DNA of 64,000 nt from the NCBI GenBank assembly GCA_943789025.1, contig CALSSN010000004.1, forward strand, positions 62,001 to 126,000. Reading direction: 5' to 3'. Every line of letters begins with the position of its first letter. Position 1 is the stretch's first letter. Shown here in pieces: positions 35,921 to 45,547 of this stretch. The translations under genes were made by a program, and so were the position numbers. The notes under the pieces were generated by a model. The model was given only the letters and a program-made list of their open reading frames with translations, was not told where the DNA came from and ran no database searches. Source of the DNA: an uncultured Verrucomicrobiales bacterium. Lineage in GTDB: Bacteria > Verrucomicrobiota > Verrucomicrobiia > Verrucomicrobiales > DEV007.

Positions 35921-37681
35921 CTAAGAGAACTTTTTCCCAGGAGTGGCTGGGGTGGTGCTTGACTTGATAGCGGCGGCTCCACTGGGACCGCTGGTTTCAA
36001 GGCAGCGTTCATGACCGAGCAGGCTCATGGCATGGGCTACGGCAGAATCTGACGCCCCGCCAAGCATTCTTGCGATTTCATCGATCCGATCGTCGCCACT
36101 GACTGGACTGAGGACGGAGAGCGTGCGGCCATCCTGAACCTGCTTACTGACATGATAGTGGTGGTCAGCGAGGGCCGCGACCTGAGGGAGATGAGTGATG
36201 GAGATCACTTGATGCTGCGCTCCCAGAGAAGCCATTTTCTCTCCCACGGCACTGGCAATTCCCCCACCGACGTTTGCATCGATTTCATCGAACACCAGAA
36301 GCGGAATGGCATCTTCCTTCGCGAGGGCGCTTTTCACCGCAAGCATGACGCGTGACATTTCGCCCGAACTGGCAATCTGTCGGAGCGCTTGCTCTGGTTC
36401 ACCAGGGTTCGGGGCGAAGCGGAACTCCACTTCATCGAGCCCGGAAAAAAGAGCAGCACATGCTGAGTTGAGGTCGACCCGGAAGAGGTTCTGGTGGAAG
36501 CCAAGATCTCCCAGGTGCCTGGAGATCTCATCGGCTAACCTGGGGCCGGCGGTGGCCCGTTTTTTGTGGAGGGCCTTGCCGGTTTTTTCCACTTCTTTGC
36601 GGGAAGCATCGACTTCTGCTTCAAGCTCTTCAAGACGCCCGCTATTTCCTTCGATGAGCTGGAGTCGGGCTGCTGCTTTGGCGTGGAACGCGAGGATCTC
36701 TTCAATTGTTTGTCCGTATTTTCGCTTCAGGAGTTCGATGCTGTGGATACGTTCTTCAAGGGCATGCAGCTCGGCTGGGTTGAGAGCGACTTCTCCCGCG
36801 TAACGGGAAATCGCAGGCTCTATCTCCTGTAGCTCAAGATGGGCAGAGCGGATGCCCGCGAGGAGATCCGTGGTTTGCGGGTCGATGCGCTCGAGTTCCT
36901 GGAAGTGACGCTCTATTTCCTGAAGACCATCGAGGACCGATATACCCGGGATGACTTGGTCACGGCGACCACTGAGGAGCCCAAGCAGCTGATCACAAAG
37001 TTCTGAGATACGCTGTCCCTGCGAGGCGGAAAGGTACTGCGTCTCCAATGCCTCGGGGTCGATGTCAGCGAGTTCTGCGGCAGCAATTTCGGTCACTTGG
37101 TGGCGGAGGAGATCGATCTCCTGCTCGGTGGCACGTCTTGAGGTGCTGACCTCACCCAGCTGATGGGCGAGCTCCCTCCAGTCGTTGTAGGCGCTCTGGT
37201 ATCGAGCGAGAGCAGTTCCGTTTCCTGCGTAGGCGTCGAGCATAGCGAGCTGGTGTTCCCTGCTGAGAAGAGACTGGTGGTCATGCGGGCCGTGCAGGTC
37301 AACGAGGTGGTGGCCGAGGGTTTTAAGAGCGGAAAGGGTGGCTGGCGAGCAGTTGACGAATTGTTTGTTGGCACCGGAAGCACTGATAATTCGTCGCAGA
37401 ACCAGGGTATCATCCTCACACGGGTCGAGACCCAGTTCTTCAAGACAGGCGTTGATCGTGGCAGGGTCATCAAGCCGGAAGACCGCTTCGACCGAACAGC
37501 AGCTTTCCCCTGCGCGGATGCAACCCCGATCGGAACGCTCGCCGAGGACGAGCTTGAGAGCCCCGACGATCACAGATTTGCCGGCCCCGGTTTCTCCGGT
37601 GACTCCGATCAGACCGGGTTCAAGTTCCCACTTGAGCTCATCGACGAGGGCCAGGTTCCTGATATGGAGGACGGTGAGCAT
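35921..37681 (-). CDS. recN: DNA repair protein RecN
   Basis: From the ATG at 37681 the protein has 586 residues, in the normal range of RecN, the SMC-like ATPase of double-strand-break repair. The N-terminal MLTVLHIRNLALVDEL and Walker A GVTGETGAGKSVIVGALKLV are canonical. A long coiled-coil middle region follows, then the signature SSGEMSRVMLAVKSALA, Walker B PLLVFDEIDANVGGGIA and an H-loop near QVISITHLPQVAALADHH. An upstream in-frame ATG at 37714 adds 11 residues but the family start fits 37681. The C-terminus is somewhat Ala/Pro-rich. Confidence 0.94.
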   Translation of the reverse strand: MLTVLHIRNLALVDELKWELEPGLIGVTGETGAGKSVIVGALKLVLGERSDRGCIRAGESCCSVEAVFRLDDPATINACLEELGLDPCEDDTLVLRRIISASGANKQFVNCSPATLSALKTLGHHLVDLHGPHDHQSLLSREHQLAMLDAYAGNGTALARYQSAYNDWRELAHQLGEVSTSRRATEQEIDLLRHQVTEIAAAELADIDPEALETQYLSASQGQRISELCDQLLGLLSGRRDQVIPGISVLDGLQEIERHFQELERIDPQTTDLLAGIRSAHLELQEIEPAISRYAGEVALNPAELHALEERIHSIELLKRKYGQTIEEILAFHAKAAARLQLIEGNSGRLEELEAEVDASRKEVEKTGKALHKKRATAGPRLADEISRHLGDLGFHQNLFRVDLNSACAALFSGLDEVEFRFAPNPGEPEQALRQIASSGEMSRVMLAVKSALAKEDAIPLLVFDEIDANVGGGIASAVGEKMASLGAQHQVISITHLPQVAALADHHYHVSKQVQDGRTLSVLSPVSGDDRIDEIARMLGGASDSAVAHAMSLLGHERCLETSGPSGAAAIKSSTTPATPGKKFS

Positions 37682-37834
37682 GGAGGGTGTGGTGATCGTC
37701 TTGACAGTGTTCAAACAAACACATATTTATGGCTTGGCAAGTTTCAGGTAACTTTTTTTGAGTTTCTCCTTTCTCGGGGTTCGGGTCGGGCCGAGTTTCA
37801 CCGGGCGGGTGAGTTGACTTCCGCCTTCAATGAG

Positions 37835-38620
37835 ATGGCAGAGTTTGAAGTCACTTTTCTTGGTACAGCGACATCGGTGGGTATTCCCATGATCGGTTGT
37901 AGCTGTCCGACCTGCAGTTCGGAGGACGTGCGTGACCGACGGTCGCGCAGCTCAATCTGTGTTCAGACCCCTGAGGCGAAGTGGGTGGTGGATACCGGAC
38001 CAGATTTTCGAATGCAGTGTCTTCGTGAGGGAATTACTGCGCTCGACGCAGTGCTTTATACGCACGCGCACATGGATCATGTAGCTGGATTCGACGAGCT
38101 GCGACGGTTCACGTTGGGTGCGGAGGCCTCCCTGCCGATCCATGCCCGCGCGGAGACGCTTGCGGCATTGCAAAGGACGTTTTCCTACGCTTTCGACGGC
38201 AATCATCGTTACCCGGGATATTTCAAGCCTGACCCTCGCGTCATCGACGGTTCTTTCCAGATTGGTGAGACCGAGGTGGAGGTCTTGGAAGTAACCCACG
38301 GGCGGGTCGATACGATAGGCTTTCTTTTCCGCCGCGCCGGCCGGCCAGTGCTCGCATACATCCCGGATTGTAAAAAACTCTCAGAGGAGGCGCTGCGTGC
38401 GATTGCAGGGGTGGAAACGCTGATTATTGACGGGCTTCGCTACACTCCGCATCCGACTCACATGAACTTTGATGAAGTGCTGGCACTGATCGCGTCGATC
38501 GAAATAGGTGAGGCGTATCTCACACATTTCAGTTGTGAAGTTGGGCATGTGGAGGGGCAGGCGCGTCTCCCCGCCGGAGTGAAAATGAGTTACGATGGGC
38601 TTCGGCTGAACTTGTGTTAG
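37835..38620 (+). CDS. MBL-fold metallohydrolase (PhnP-like)
   Basis: From the ATG at 37835 the protein has 261 residues and starts MAEFEVTFLGTATSVGIP. The N-terminal cysteine pair in GCSCPTCSSEDVRDRRSRSS is the structural zinc site seen in PhnP-type enzymes. The metallo-beta-lactamase motif is THAHMDHVAGFDELR, followed by VDTGPDFRMQ and a late HFSCEVGH. PhnP relatives hydrolyse cyclic phosphodiesters, but the genuine substrate of this subgroup is unsettled. The longer open frame upstream to 37163 is the antisense of recN and is rejected. Confidence 0.85.
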   Translation: MAEFEVTFLGTATSVGIPMIGCSCPTCSSEDVRDRRSRSSICVQTPEAKWVVDTGPDFRMQCLREGITALDAVLYTHAHMDHVAGFDELRRFTLGAEASLPIHARAETLAALQRTFSYAFDGNHRYPGYFKPDPRVIDGSFQIGETEVEVLEVTHGRVDTIGFLFRRAGRPVLAYIPDCKKLSEEALRAIAGVETLIIDGLRYTPHPTHMNFDEVLALIASIEIGEAYLTHFSCEVGHVEGQARLPAGVKMSYDGLRLNLC

Positions 38621-38633
38621 GAATGTTTGAGTT

Positions 38634-40344
38634 ATGACGCTGTCTTCATCCAATCGACCAGTCTCACTTCTGGCAGTTTTTTATCGGTTCTCTGTTTTCT
38701 GTCTCTGCCAGTTCTGTGTTCCCATGATCTTGTCGGGGGAAAACGCGGAGGGGACAAAAAACGTGAGTGGCGGGAGCAGCGAGCACTGGGCGATGGCAGA
38801 AAAAACGCTGGTTCTTTACAATGCAAATGTACCGGAATCCGGGGAACTGGCGATTTATTACGCAAGTCGACGAGGCATTCCGAAAGCTCAGGTCATAGGC
38901 CTTTCCTGCTCTACAGAGGAAACGATCAGTCGGGCAGTTTATAATCAGCAGATCCGCGAGCCCCTGCAGGGGCTCTTTAAAAACCGAGGGTGGTGGTCGG
39001 AGGGTTTCGATGCAAATGGCACCCGATTGCAGAGCTCACGAGATATTCGTGTCCTTTGTCCGGTTTATGGAATCCCGCTTCGGGTGGAAGGTCTTGAAGG
39101 GGAGCTTTTGACCCTCGGGACCGAGGTTTCGGTTGCATCGGTGGATAGCGAACTGGCAGTCATTGCAATTGACCAGCCGCGCCTCGCGGGCCCTATGCCT
39201 AATCCTTACTTCAGGCAGAAGATGCCTTTCCCGGCGCTTGGAGAAAGTCGTATGCTGCTGGTTTCACGTTTGGACGGGCCGTCTCCGAAAGTGGTTCGCT
39301 TGATGATCGACGGCGCCCTTGAGGCCGAAAAAAAACGGGCTCTGGGGGAAAGCATACATCGACTATATGGCAGAGGACCGATCGGGATGGAAGATCGGAG
39401 ACAGGTGGCTGGAGGGGGCTGCCAGGTCACTCTGGGATCTTGGAATTCCGGTTGTCGAAGAAAAGCAGAATTCTCGCTTTCCTTATGCCTATCCGATGGG
39501 AGACGCGATTTTTTATCTCGGTTGGTATGCAGGGGAAGCAGAGGGTCCGTTTGCTGTTCCCGAGTTTCGGATGCGGCCAGGAGCAGTGGCCTGCCATATT
39601 CACTCATTCAGCGCAGAAACTATTCGCGACAGCCGAAAACGTTGGGCGGGGCCACTGGTGGCGCACGGTGCAGCGGTGGCTCTAGGAAACGTTTACGAGC
39701 CTTTTCTCCAGCTGACGGCTCATCTTGACATTTTTGTCGATCGCCTTCTACAAGGATTCTCCGTTGCCGAGGCGACCTGGATGGCAACTCCCGTGCTCTC
39801 ATGGATGAACACGACGCTTGGCGATCCTCTTTACCGACCGTTCGGGAAAAGCCGGAGTGGCGGAAGGACCACCTCTCCGGAGAATTCCAGGGACCTCAGT
39901 TACCGGAGGGTGGCAGAGCTTTGCAAGGCCGGAGCAGGCGAGGGAGTGGGGGTGGAAGATGTCTGGAAAGACCGTATTTCTGCGGCAGCGAGGAGTGCAG
40001 AAGCTTCTGGTGACGGAGTGACCTTAGAGGCTCTCGGGCTCTGCCTGCTTGATCGCGGTGATCACGGTGGGGCTGTTGCTCTTTTCAAGACTGCGGCGGC
40101 GGTGTTTCAGACAAACCCAGACCGGGTTAGAACCTTCCTTCATGCGATTGATATTCTGCGGCGGGAGGGTCAGCTGGATCGTGTCGAAGAGGAATTGCGA
40201 AACCTTATCGCAATAACCGGGGAGACCGCGGAAGGGCGAGTGGTCGAAGCGCTTCTCCAGCAGGTGGATCCGCCACTCCCAGATTTTCCGACTCCATCCA
40301 GAGAGATTCCCCTCCGCTACAGGAAAGATTCTGCGGTGCCATAG
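38634..40344 (+). CDS. TIGR03790 family protein, interrupted by one frameshift
   Basis: The full product of about 569 residues begins with a signal peptide and then TLVLYNANVPESGELAIYYA, RRGIPKAQVIGLSC and NQQIREPLQGLF, which match the TIGR03790 pattern. The frame breaks within a run of eight A bases near 39331-39338. Removing one A joins DGALEAEK to NGLWGKAYIDYMAED and keeps the protein intact to 40344. TIGR03790 proteins are known from genomes that carry exosortase/PEP-CTERM systems; their role is unknown. The C-terminal quarter has helical repeats. It starts 14 bases after the MBL hydrolase gene, so the two may be co-transcribed. Confidence 0.7.
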
Positions 40345-40453
40345 CGGGGAGGATCTGGTGGGTCTGAAACATCCTCCCGAGCACGGTAACAGCGATCATA
40401 GCAGGCAGGATCATGAGAAAGCCATCCTTTCTCCTCGTATGCGCTCGCAGGCT

Positions 40454-41413
40454 TCAAGGATCGACAAGTGCGGCTGCGTGCGCACGAGTTGCGCTGGCGA
40501 GCCCGGCAAGATTGTAGCCACCCTCAAGCACCGAGACGAGTCTGCCCTGTGCGTGTTTGGCGGCCACCTCCATGGCCATTCGGGTGAGTGCAGCGAAATC
40601 TTCGTCGCTGAGCTGAAACTGACCGAGGGGGTCGTCGATCCGTGAGTCGAAGCCGGCAGAGATCAGAACGAGGTCGGGCTTGAAGGCCTCCATCGCGGGA
40701 ATCCAATGCTCCCGGAGCGCGCTTCCTACCGCCTGCATTCCGGATCCAGCAGGAAGGGGAAAGTTGAGAGTGGTTTCGGCCCCTGCTCCTTCACCACGTT
40801 CGTTCGCAGCACCCGTACCGGGATACCACGGCCACTGGTGGGCGCTGCAGAAATGCACGGATCCGTCCTCGTAGAAGATATCCTGGGTGCCATTTCCATG
40901 GTGGACGTCCCAGTCGAGGATGGCGACTCGTTCGAGGCCGTGTTTCCGCTGTGCGTGGCGTGCGGCGATGGCGATGGTGTTGAAAATACAGAAGCCCATC
41001 CCGACAGATCCCGTGGCGTGGTGTCCCGGTGGACGGACCGCGCAGAAGGCGCGCTCGAGCTCGCCCGTGACCACCAGGTCGATTGCCTTCAAGGTGCCGC
41101 CTACCGCCCGGAGCGATACCTCGAGGGAACGCTCGCAGACGGTGGTGTCGCCGGTGCTCAGCTGACGTTTCCCACCGAGGATTTCGCGCTCGGCAAGCTC
41201 GCGATAGGCACGGGTATGACAAAGTTCGATACTACCGGCCTCCGCCCGCTGGGCTGGAATCGACGCCATCCGCTCGGTGAGGCCGGCTGTCTGCAGGCTG
41301 TCAATAACGGCGATGAAGCGCGCAGGGCTCTCCGGATGCCCTGGGCCGCTTGCATGCTGGAGGCTGATCTCGTCTGCGAGGAGGCCTGTCGCCTGAGTCT
41401 GATTGTTACGCAT
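40454..41413 (-). CDS. histone deacetylase family protein (AcuC/HDAC-like)
   Basis: This 319-residue protein carries the arginase/deacetylase-fold motifs: HPESPARFIAVIDSL, RPPGHHATGSVGMGFCIFN, ILDWDVHHGNGTQDIFY and SAGFDSRIDDPLGQFQLS, with the zinc-binding Asp-His-Asp set and the charge-relay histidine pair. The C-terminus has SVLEGGYNLAGLASA. Bacterial members deacetylate proteins or small molecules such as acetylpolyamines; the substrate is not deducible. It is a single-gene unit whose antisense strand holds long shadow frames. Confidence 0.9.
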   Translation of the reverse strand: MRNNQTQATGLLADEISLQHASGPGHPESPARFIAVIDSLQTAGLTERMASIPAQRAEAGSIELCHTRAYRELAEREILGGKRQLSTGDTTVCERSLEVSLRAVGGTLKAIDLVVTGELERAFCAVRPPGHHATGSVGMGFCIFNTIAIAARHAQRKHGLERVAILDWDVHHGNGTQDIFYEDGSVHFCSAHQWPWYPGTGAANERGEGAGAETTLNFPLPAGSGMQAVGSALREHWIPAMEAFKPDLVLISAGFDSRIDDPLGQFQLSDEDFAALTRMAMEVAAKHAQGRLVSVLEGGYNLAGLASATRAHAAALVDP

Positions 41414-41527
41414 TGTCTGGTAGCGGTTGTTATGCGGAAACGCACCGACATCTTACATCTAAGGATGCCAGTGAGATGCCAGGGTAGAAAGGCAATTCCT
41501 AGTCAAGGCCTCATCCCTTGTTCTCTC

Positions 41528-41866
41528 TCACCCCTGGGTGATAGAGATCACCTTGGAATCCTCGATGACAAAATTGAGCCGTTCGGGCTTTGTTTTTCCG
41601 CTGACTCCTGTGGTCTTTCCATCCCGTTTGATAATACGCCAATCGAGATTCTGAGACTCAGCCTTCTGCATGGCCTCAAAGAGGTCCAGACCGACGAAGT
41701 CTGGAGATTTAGGATGAATAAGGGCAGGATCAGAAGTGGACGACTTCTGTCCATAGGTGGTCGGAGCACTGCTATCACCTTCATAAGAGAAAGATTCGCA
41801 GGCAGTGAGACCACCGACAACGGCTGCGAGTGTCAGAAAACCAGGAAAAAAGTAAAAACGTCGCAT
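41528..41866 (-). CDS. small lipoprotein with I78 peptidase-inhibitor-like domain
   Basis: From the ATG at 41866 the product has 112 residues with a lipoprotein-type signal (FLTLAAVVGGLTACES). The C-terminal part, DFVGLDLFEAMQKAESQNLD, then WRIIKRDGKTTGVSGKTKPE and RLNFVIEDSKVISITQG, has the pattern of potato-inhibitor-like I78 proteins: a small beta-hairpin ending in a D/E-R-L-N strand and a hydrophobic G-terminated tail. It would sit in the outer membrane or periplasm and could inhibit a protease. It is just downstream of oadB on the same strand with no clear functional link. The family call is by eye. Confidence 0.5.
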   Translation of the reverse strand: MRRFYFFPGFLTLAAVVGGLTACESFSYEGDSSAPTTYGQKSSTSDPALIHPKSPDFVGLDLFEAMQKAESQNLDWRIIKRDGKTTGVSGKTKPERLNFVIEDSKVISITQG

Positions 41867-41972
41867 GAGATACGATGACTCAACTCTGTCATGATGCGAG
41901 CTGAATTGCCTGGTGAGGAAAATCGAAGCCCATTGCTGAGGAACGGACAAACGGAGGTAAGAAAGTGCCCAC

Positions 41973-43301
41973 TTATCCTACGAGAGCGAGAAGGACTCCT
42001 GCCGCGACGGCTGAACCGATGACGCCGGCAACGTTCGGCCCCATGGCATGCATGAGGAGGTAGTTGGATGGGTTCGCTTCCATCCCGACCTTATTGGAAA
42101 CCCGGGCAGCCATCGGGACTGCGGAGACGCCTGCAGAGCCGATAAGTGGATTGATACGTCCTTTTTCCGAGCGGGCAAAAAAGTTCATCACGCGGGCGAG
42201 AAGGACGCCGCAGGCGGTGCCGATACCAAAGGCAACGAGGCCGAGCGCGATGATGCCGAGAGTTTCGATCGAAAGGAATTTGTCGGCCGCGAGCTTGGAT
42301 CCGACGGCGAGACCGAGGAGGATGGTGACGATATTGATCAGCTCGTTGGAGGCAGTTCGGGAGAGGCGCTCGACGACGCCGCATTCCTTGAAGAGGTTCC
42401 CAAGCATCAGCATACCGACGAGCGGGGTGGCAGAAGGGAGTAGAAGAATGCAGATAAGAAGAACAAGAATGGGAAAGCAGATGCGCTCTCCCTTGGAGAC
42501 AGGTCGAAGCTGGGTCATGACGATCTTCCGCTCTTCTTTGGTGGTGAGAAGCTTCATGATAGGTGGCTGAATGATCGGGACCAGTGCCATATACGAATAC
42601 GCGGCTACAGCGATGGCTCCCAGGAGATCCGGCGCGAGACGGCTGCCGAGAAAGATCGCAGTCGGGCCGTCGGCACCTCCGATGATGCCGATGGCGCTGG
42701 CGTCCTGGATCGAAAATTCGATGCCCGGGACGTACTTGGTAAGCACGAGTGCGCCGATCAGGGTGACAAAGATTCCAACCTGGGCCGCGGCGCCGAGGAG
42801 GGCAGTTTTCGGGTTGGCGAGGAGAGGGCCGAAGTCGGTCATCGAGCCGACACCGAGGAAAATGAGAAGCGGGAAGAGGCCGGTCTCGATGCCCATGCCG
42901 TAGACGAGGTGGAGGAAGCCGCCCTCATCAGCAATTCCGGCATATGGGATGTTGGCGAGGATTCCCCCGAAGCCAATGGGAATGAGGAGCAGCGGTTCGA
43001 AACCTTTGGCGATGCCGAGATAGATGAGGAGGAGCCCAACAGCGAGCATGGCAAATCGCCCACCGCCGTTTTCTCCGAAGAACCCGTGGACTCCAGTACT
43101 TTCCCAGAGCTTGAGGATTTTGGTGTCCGATGGCTTTTCGTCGGCAGCGGTCACTGCGATCTGAGAGAGGTCGACTCCGGGTGGTTCGGAGGCATCTTTG
43201 GGAGCTTCCGCAGCCGGTGAGAGATGCGAAAGGAGAAGCGAAAGGGCTGTGGCGAATGCCAGAAAAAGGCTGCGCCTTGGTCTTGGGAGCGTGAGGAACA
43301 T
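41973..43301 (-). CDS. oadB: Na+-translocating decarboxylase beta subunit (OadB/GcdB family)
   Basis: The 442-residue product is a polytopic membrane protein. The family-specific segments are [58 protein letters not shown] and [18 protein letters not shown]. The second-to-last holds the conserved Asp of the Na+ channel. The beta subunit decarboxylates the carboxybiotin of the alpha chain and exports Na+. An N-terminal signal-like extension ([21 protein letters not shown]) precedes the core and is longer than in textbook members. The genes lie in the order gamma, alpha, beta. Confidence 0.9.
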   Translation of the reverse strand: MFLTLPRPRRSLFLAFATALSLLLSHLSPAAEAPKDASEPPGVDLSQIAVTAADEKPSDTKILKLWESTGVHGFFGENGGGRFAMLAVGLLLIYLGIAKGFEPLLLIPIGFGGILANIPYAGIADEGGFLHLVYGMGIETGLFPLLIFLGVGSMTDFGPLLANPKTALLGAAAQVGIFVTLIGALVLTKYVPGIEFSIQDASAIGIIGGADGPTAIFLGSRLAPDLLGAIAVAAYSYMALVPIIQPPIMKLLTTKEERKIVMTQLRPVSKGERICFPILVLLICILLLPSATPLVGMLMLGNLFKECGVVERLSRTASNELINIVTILLGLAVGSKLAADKFLSIETLGIIALGLVAFGIGTACGVLLARVMNFFARSEKGRINPLIGSAGVSAVPMAARVSNKVGMEANPSNYLLMHAMGPNVAGVIGSAVAAGVLLALVG

Positions 43302-43363
43302 GATTGGTTGCCTTTGGGAGCTTGAGTCTGCGCTGCGCTTGAGGGAGTGGTGCTTTGGTTTCT

Positions 43364-45178
43364 CTAGCTGACGGTGGCGAGCGTCTGGCCCGCTGCTACC
43401 TGATCGCCCTTGGCGACAAGGAGTTCCGTCAAAGTGCCATCGCAGGGCGCGTTGACAGGCATTTCCATTTTCATGGCCTCGAGGATGATAACCGCTTCCC
43501 CCTCTGTGACGGTGTCGCCGATTTGTTTTTTGATGGCGAAAACGGCACCGGGCATGGGGGCCTGCACCGGGTGGGAGGCGCCGTCACCGTCCTTCTTCGT
43601 GCTGGCACCAACAGTCGCGTCGCCGCCGCCTTCGGAAATTCCCTCGGTAACGCTGATGTCGTAGGTCTGGCCATTGACGGTAGCTTTCCCCTTGGCACCG
43701 AATTCAACAGCGAAGGTATCTCCACTGACACGGACCGTGAAGGCCTTGCCACCGGCGTCTTCTTCCCCTGTGCAGGGCTTCTCTTTACGGACCCCGATAG
43801 TGGCTTCGCCTTTGAGAAAGTCGATACCTTTCTGGCCGCAGGCCGCTGCGATGAACAGGTTCTCGTCATGGGTATCCAGCCCTTCGGCCTCGAGCGCGGC
43901 GCGCGCGGCACCCAGCCCTTTTTTCGGGTTGGCTTCGTCGAGCTCGACCGGATTTTCTGTGGTAGGCTCAAGCTCCATTTTTTCCGAGGCGAGCCGGATG
44001 ATCTCCGGATCTGGTGGGACCGGGGTTTTGCCGAAGTATCCGAGCACCATCTTGCCGTAGCCTTCGGCGAATTTTTCCCACTTCCCGAACATGACGTTGT
44101 TAAATGCCTGCTGGAAATAAAACTGAGAGACTGGAGTGACCGAGGTGCCGAAGCCGCCAAGACGGACGACTTCTCCCATGGCCTTGATGACCTCGGGGTA
44201 GCGATCCATGATCTGATTGTCCCGCATCATCTGGGTGTTGGCGGTAAGCGCACCACCGGGCATCGGCGACCAGGGGATCAGCGGTTCCACGGCCTTGGCC
44301 TCGGGAGGCATGAAGTAATCTTTCATGCAGTCTTTGAAGACTTCTTCCGCATCCATGACCTTCTCGATGTCGAGGTCGAGGCTATAGCCGGTGCCTCGCA
44401 GCGCATGCCACATGGAGGCCACGTCAGGCTGACAGGTGCCTCCTGAGCACGGCGCGAGCGAGAGGTCGATCTGGTCGATTCCTGCCTCGATAGCCGCTTG
44501 GTAGCAAATGATGCCGGTGCCGGCGGTGTCGTGGGTGTGAAATACGAGGCGCGTGTCATCAGGAAGCATCTGCCGGGCTCGCTTGACGGTCTCATGAATG
44601 ACCGAGGGGTAGGCAGTCCCTGAGGCGTCTTTGAAGCAGATGGAAGTGAAAGGAATCCCCGCGTCGAGAATCCCCTGGAGGGTCTGGATGTAAAAGTCGG
44701 GATCATGAGCACCCTCACACCCAGGAGGCAGGGCCATCATGGTGACGCATATTTCATGGTTGAGGCCGTGGTCGGTGATCGAGCGCCCGGAGTCGATCAG
44801 ATTCTGGACGTCATTGAGAGCGTCAAAGTTTCGGATCGTGGTGATCCCGTGTTTTTTGAAAAGTTTTGCGTGCAGGTCGATGACGTCGCGTGGTTGCGAG
44901 TCGAGGGCTACCACGTTGATTCCGCGAGCGAGCGTCTGGAGGTTTGCGTCCGGGCCGGCGGCCACGCGGAAGCGATCCATCATCTCGAAGGCGCATTCGT
45001 TCGAGTAGAAGTAGAGTGCCTGGTAGCGGGCGCCGCCACCGGCCTCGAAGTGGGTGATGCCTGCATCGCGCGCGGCTTCAACCGCGGGGATGAAGTCATC
45101 GGTGAAGACGCGGGCTCCGTAGACGGACTGGAAGCCGTCCCGGAAGGCGGTGATCATGACATCGATGTTCTTAGACAT
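43364..45178 (-). CDS. oadA: biotin-dependent Na+-pumping decarboxylase alpha subunit (carboxyltransferase-biotin carrier)
   Basis: The 604-residue protein has an N-terminal carboxyltransferase TIM barrel and a C-terminal biotinyl domain. The metal-binding motif [10 protein letters not shown] and the lysine in ICFKDASGT (equivalent to the carboxylated lysine of the barrel) are present, and the biotin lysine is in [10 protein letters not shown] close to the C-terminus. The hallmark start of typical OadA (TLRDAHQS) is replaced by [14 protein letters not shown], and IKDMAG becomes FKDASG, so this is a divergent branch whose substrate may not be oxaloacetate. An acidic, Gly-rich linker joins the halves. 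It forms an operon with oadG and oadB. Confidence 0.85.
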   Translation of the reverse strand: MSKNIDVMITAFRDGFQSVYGARVFTDDFIPAVEAARDAGITHFEAGGGARYQALYFYSNECAFEMMDRFRVAAGPDANLQTLARGINVVALDSQPRDVIDLHAKLFKKHGITTIRNFDALNDVQNLIDSGRSITDHGLNHEICVTMMALPPGCEGAHDPDFYIQTLQGILDAGIPFTSICFKDASGTAYPSVIHETVKRARQMLPDDTRLVFHTHDTAGTGIICYQAAIEAGIDQIDLSLAPCSGGTCQPDVASMWHALRGTGYSLDLDIEKVMDAEEVFKDCMKDYFMPPEAKAVEPLIPWSPMPGGALTANTQMMRDNQIMDRYPEVIKAMGEVVRLGGFGTSVTPVSQFYFQQAFNNVMFGKWEKFAEGYGKMVLGYFGKTPVPPDPEIIRLASEKMELEPTTENPVELDEANPKKGLGAARAALEAEGLDTHDENLFIAAACGQKGIDFLKGEATIGVRKEKPCTGEEDAGGKAFTVRVSGDTFAVEFGAKGKATVNGQTYDISVTEGISEGGGDATVGASTKKDGDGASHPVQAPMPGAVFAIKKQIGDTVTEGEAVIILEAMKMEMPVNAPCDGTLTELLVAKGDQVAAGQTLATVS

Positions 45179-45232
45179 GGGAAATAGATAAATTGGATTT
45201 GGTTCAACGCCAAGAGAGTACAGGGCAGGGTA

Positions 45233-45493
45233 CTAGTGTCTCGCTCTGTGCGCCGCGGCGATGGCGGCAGCGACTTTGGTGGTGGTTGGATGAGTGGCAG
45301 CAGCAGCGGTGAGAGCGGCAGTACCCGCTGCGACGGTCGCTACCGGAGCAGGGTGCTCTTCGTCGGGCGGAAAAAGACAGGCAATTGTTCCCGCCGCCTT
45401 CCCCATAAGGTGCATGCAGATGACGAGAAGAACGAGGAACGCAAAGACAGTTCCCATACCGATGACGAGCAATTCGAGGCCTTCGTTGATCAT
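45233..45493 (-). CDS. oadG: Na+-pump decarboxylase gamma subunit (OadG family)
   Basis: From the ATG at 45493 this is an 86-residue protein with one N-terminal membrane helix (INEGLELLVIGMGTVFAFLV, LLVICMHLMG) followed by an Ala/Thr/Pro-rich periplasmic or cytoplasmic tail ending in HRARH. The helix pattern G-M-G-x-V-F-x-F-L is the gamma-subunit hallmark. The gamma chain anchors the alpha subunit to beta and may supply zinc ligands at its end. It is the first gene of the gamma-alpha-beta operon. An upstream GTG at 45511 would add six residues. Confidence 0.75.
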   Translation of the reverse strand: MINEGLELLVIGMGTVFAFLVLLVICMHLMGKAAGTIACLFPPDEEHPAPVATVAAGTAALTAAAATHPTTTKVAAAIAAAHRARH

Positions 45494-45547
45494 GATTGCA
45501 GTGTATACCATGCGTGGCGTGTCCAGCCACTCTAAAAAAGCAATTTG

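Noticed and set aside
37163-37834. Long open frame upstream of the MBL hydrolase
   Set aside because: It is the antisense of recN, which has complete motifs; hydrolase homology starts at 37835.
40706-41878. 390-codon frame on the plus strand
   Set aside because: It lies opposite the histone-deacetylase-like gene and the small lipoprotein gene, both with clear motifs; it has none.
43355-44446. Long frame on the plus strand opposite oadA
   Set aside because: It mirrors the decarboxylase alpha gene, whose biotin and metal motifs are unambiguous.
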